Below, piece after piece: positions 63,761 through 64,000 of a stretch of 64,000 nucleotides of DNA. Numbering within the stretch: position 1 is the first letter of the stretch; each line of letters begins with the position of its first letter. Location of the stretch: the NCBI GenBank assembly GCA_016714975.1, contig JADKBR010000011.1:1-64000 (forward strand). The letters are read 5' to 3'. The DNA is from Candidatus Dechloromonas phosphorivorans (lineage in GTDB: Bacteria; Pseudomonadota; Gammaproteobacteria; Burkholderiales; Rhodocyclaceae). The translations under genes and the position numbers were made by a program. A model generated the notes under the pieces. It saw only the letters and a program-made list of their open reading frames with translations, made no database searches and was not told the DNA's origin.

Positions 63761-64000
63761 ATGAGCCGTGAAATACTGCTGCTGGTCGATGCTTTGGCCC
63801 GCGAGAAATACGTCAGCAAGGAAATTGTCTTTGGTGCTCTCGAACTGGCTCTCGCGTCGGCGACCAAGAAGCGCATCAACGACGAGGCCGATGTGCGGGT
63901 TTCCATCGACCGGGAGACCGGCAACTTCGAGTCTTTCCGTCGCTGGCAGGTCGTTCCCGACCACGAGTACGTCAACGAATTTCTTGAAATGCCGTTATCC
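63761..64000 (+). CDS. nusA: Transcription termination/antitermination protein NusA (5' part)
   Basis: Starts SREILLLVDALAREKYVSKE, then IVFGALELALASATKKRIN, the NusA N-terminal RNA-polymerase-binding domain. AGGAGG lies 9 nt upstream. The frame is open to the window edge, so only the first 80 codons are seen. Confidence 0.96.
   Translation, partial: MSREILLLVDALAREKYVSKEIVFGALELALASATKKRINDEADVRVSIDRETGNFESFRRWQVVPDHEYVNEFLEMPLS

Overview
The window is GC-rich, gene-dense bacterial chromosome. Gene content and order point to a betaproteobacterium, most likely Rhodocyclales (Dechloromonas/Azonexus/Accumulibacter-like). Supporting blocks are smc-zipA-ligA, dapC-dapD-pilU-dapE-prmB, the full rpsB-tsf-pyrH-frr-uppS-cdsA-dxr-rseP-bamA-ompH-lpxD-fabZ-lpxA-lpxB-rnhB series, and the rnm-like/yciO/M50/trpS/scpAB/rluB block followed by rimP-nusA. 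The taxonomic placement is inference from protein character and synteny.

Layout. Positions 1-528 hold a decayed arsS-like radical SAM gene. At 718-794 is tRNA-His(GUG). Its 3' half is repeated exactly (46 bp) at 9521-9566, and between the copies lies an 8.8-kb integrated element with every gene on the minus strand. The element encodes a tyrosine integrase, an AlpA-type HTH protein, a zinc-ribbon/Toprim primase, a RepA-like helicase and an HK97-fold major capsid protein, plus several unknown small proteins. I see no terminase, portal or tail gene. It also has a dense TGTGCCG repeat cluster beside the helicase gene (a candidate origin), AGTAAGCA repeats inside both ends, its own terminators and a 16-G homopolymer. 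It looks like a capsid-encoding phage satellite or a heavily reduced prophage, and is the most unusual thing here.

Positions 9.6-17.5 kb carry a frameshifted pepD, a small lipoprotein, a spermidine-synthase-like protein and the lysine/diaminopimelate cluster with prmB and pilU inserted. Positions 17.9-20.0 kb are a loosely packed accessory patch: a lipoprotein, an OmpA-like lipoprotein, two overlapping ORFs that may be one broken gene, and two gene-poor stretches. From 20 to 35 kb come queF and a deaminase, smc-zipA-ligA-galU, a purine-salvage pair (hpt plus a thioinosine phosphorylase), glnD-map and an orphan rfbD.

Positions 35-50 kb form one long same-strand run covering translation (S2, EF-Ts, RRF), UMP kinase, isoprenoid and phospholipid precursors, and outer-membrane and lipid A assembly. 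Many junctions are ATGA/GTGA overlaps. Positions 50-57 kb hold a phospholipase-D type cardiolipin synthase, a DUF2946-like gene and gcvT-gcvH-gcvP behind a tandem glycine riboswitch with a clear promoter. Positions 57-64 kb hold a PHP phosphoesterase, a YciO-like protein, an M50 protease, trpS, a LAB_N protein, scpA-scpB-rluB, and rimP with the start of nusA, which runs off the window.
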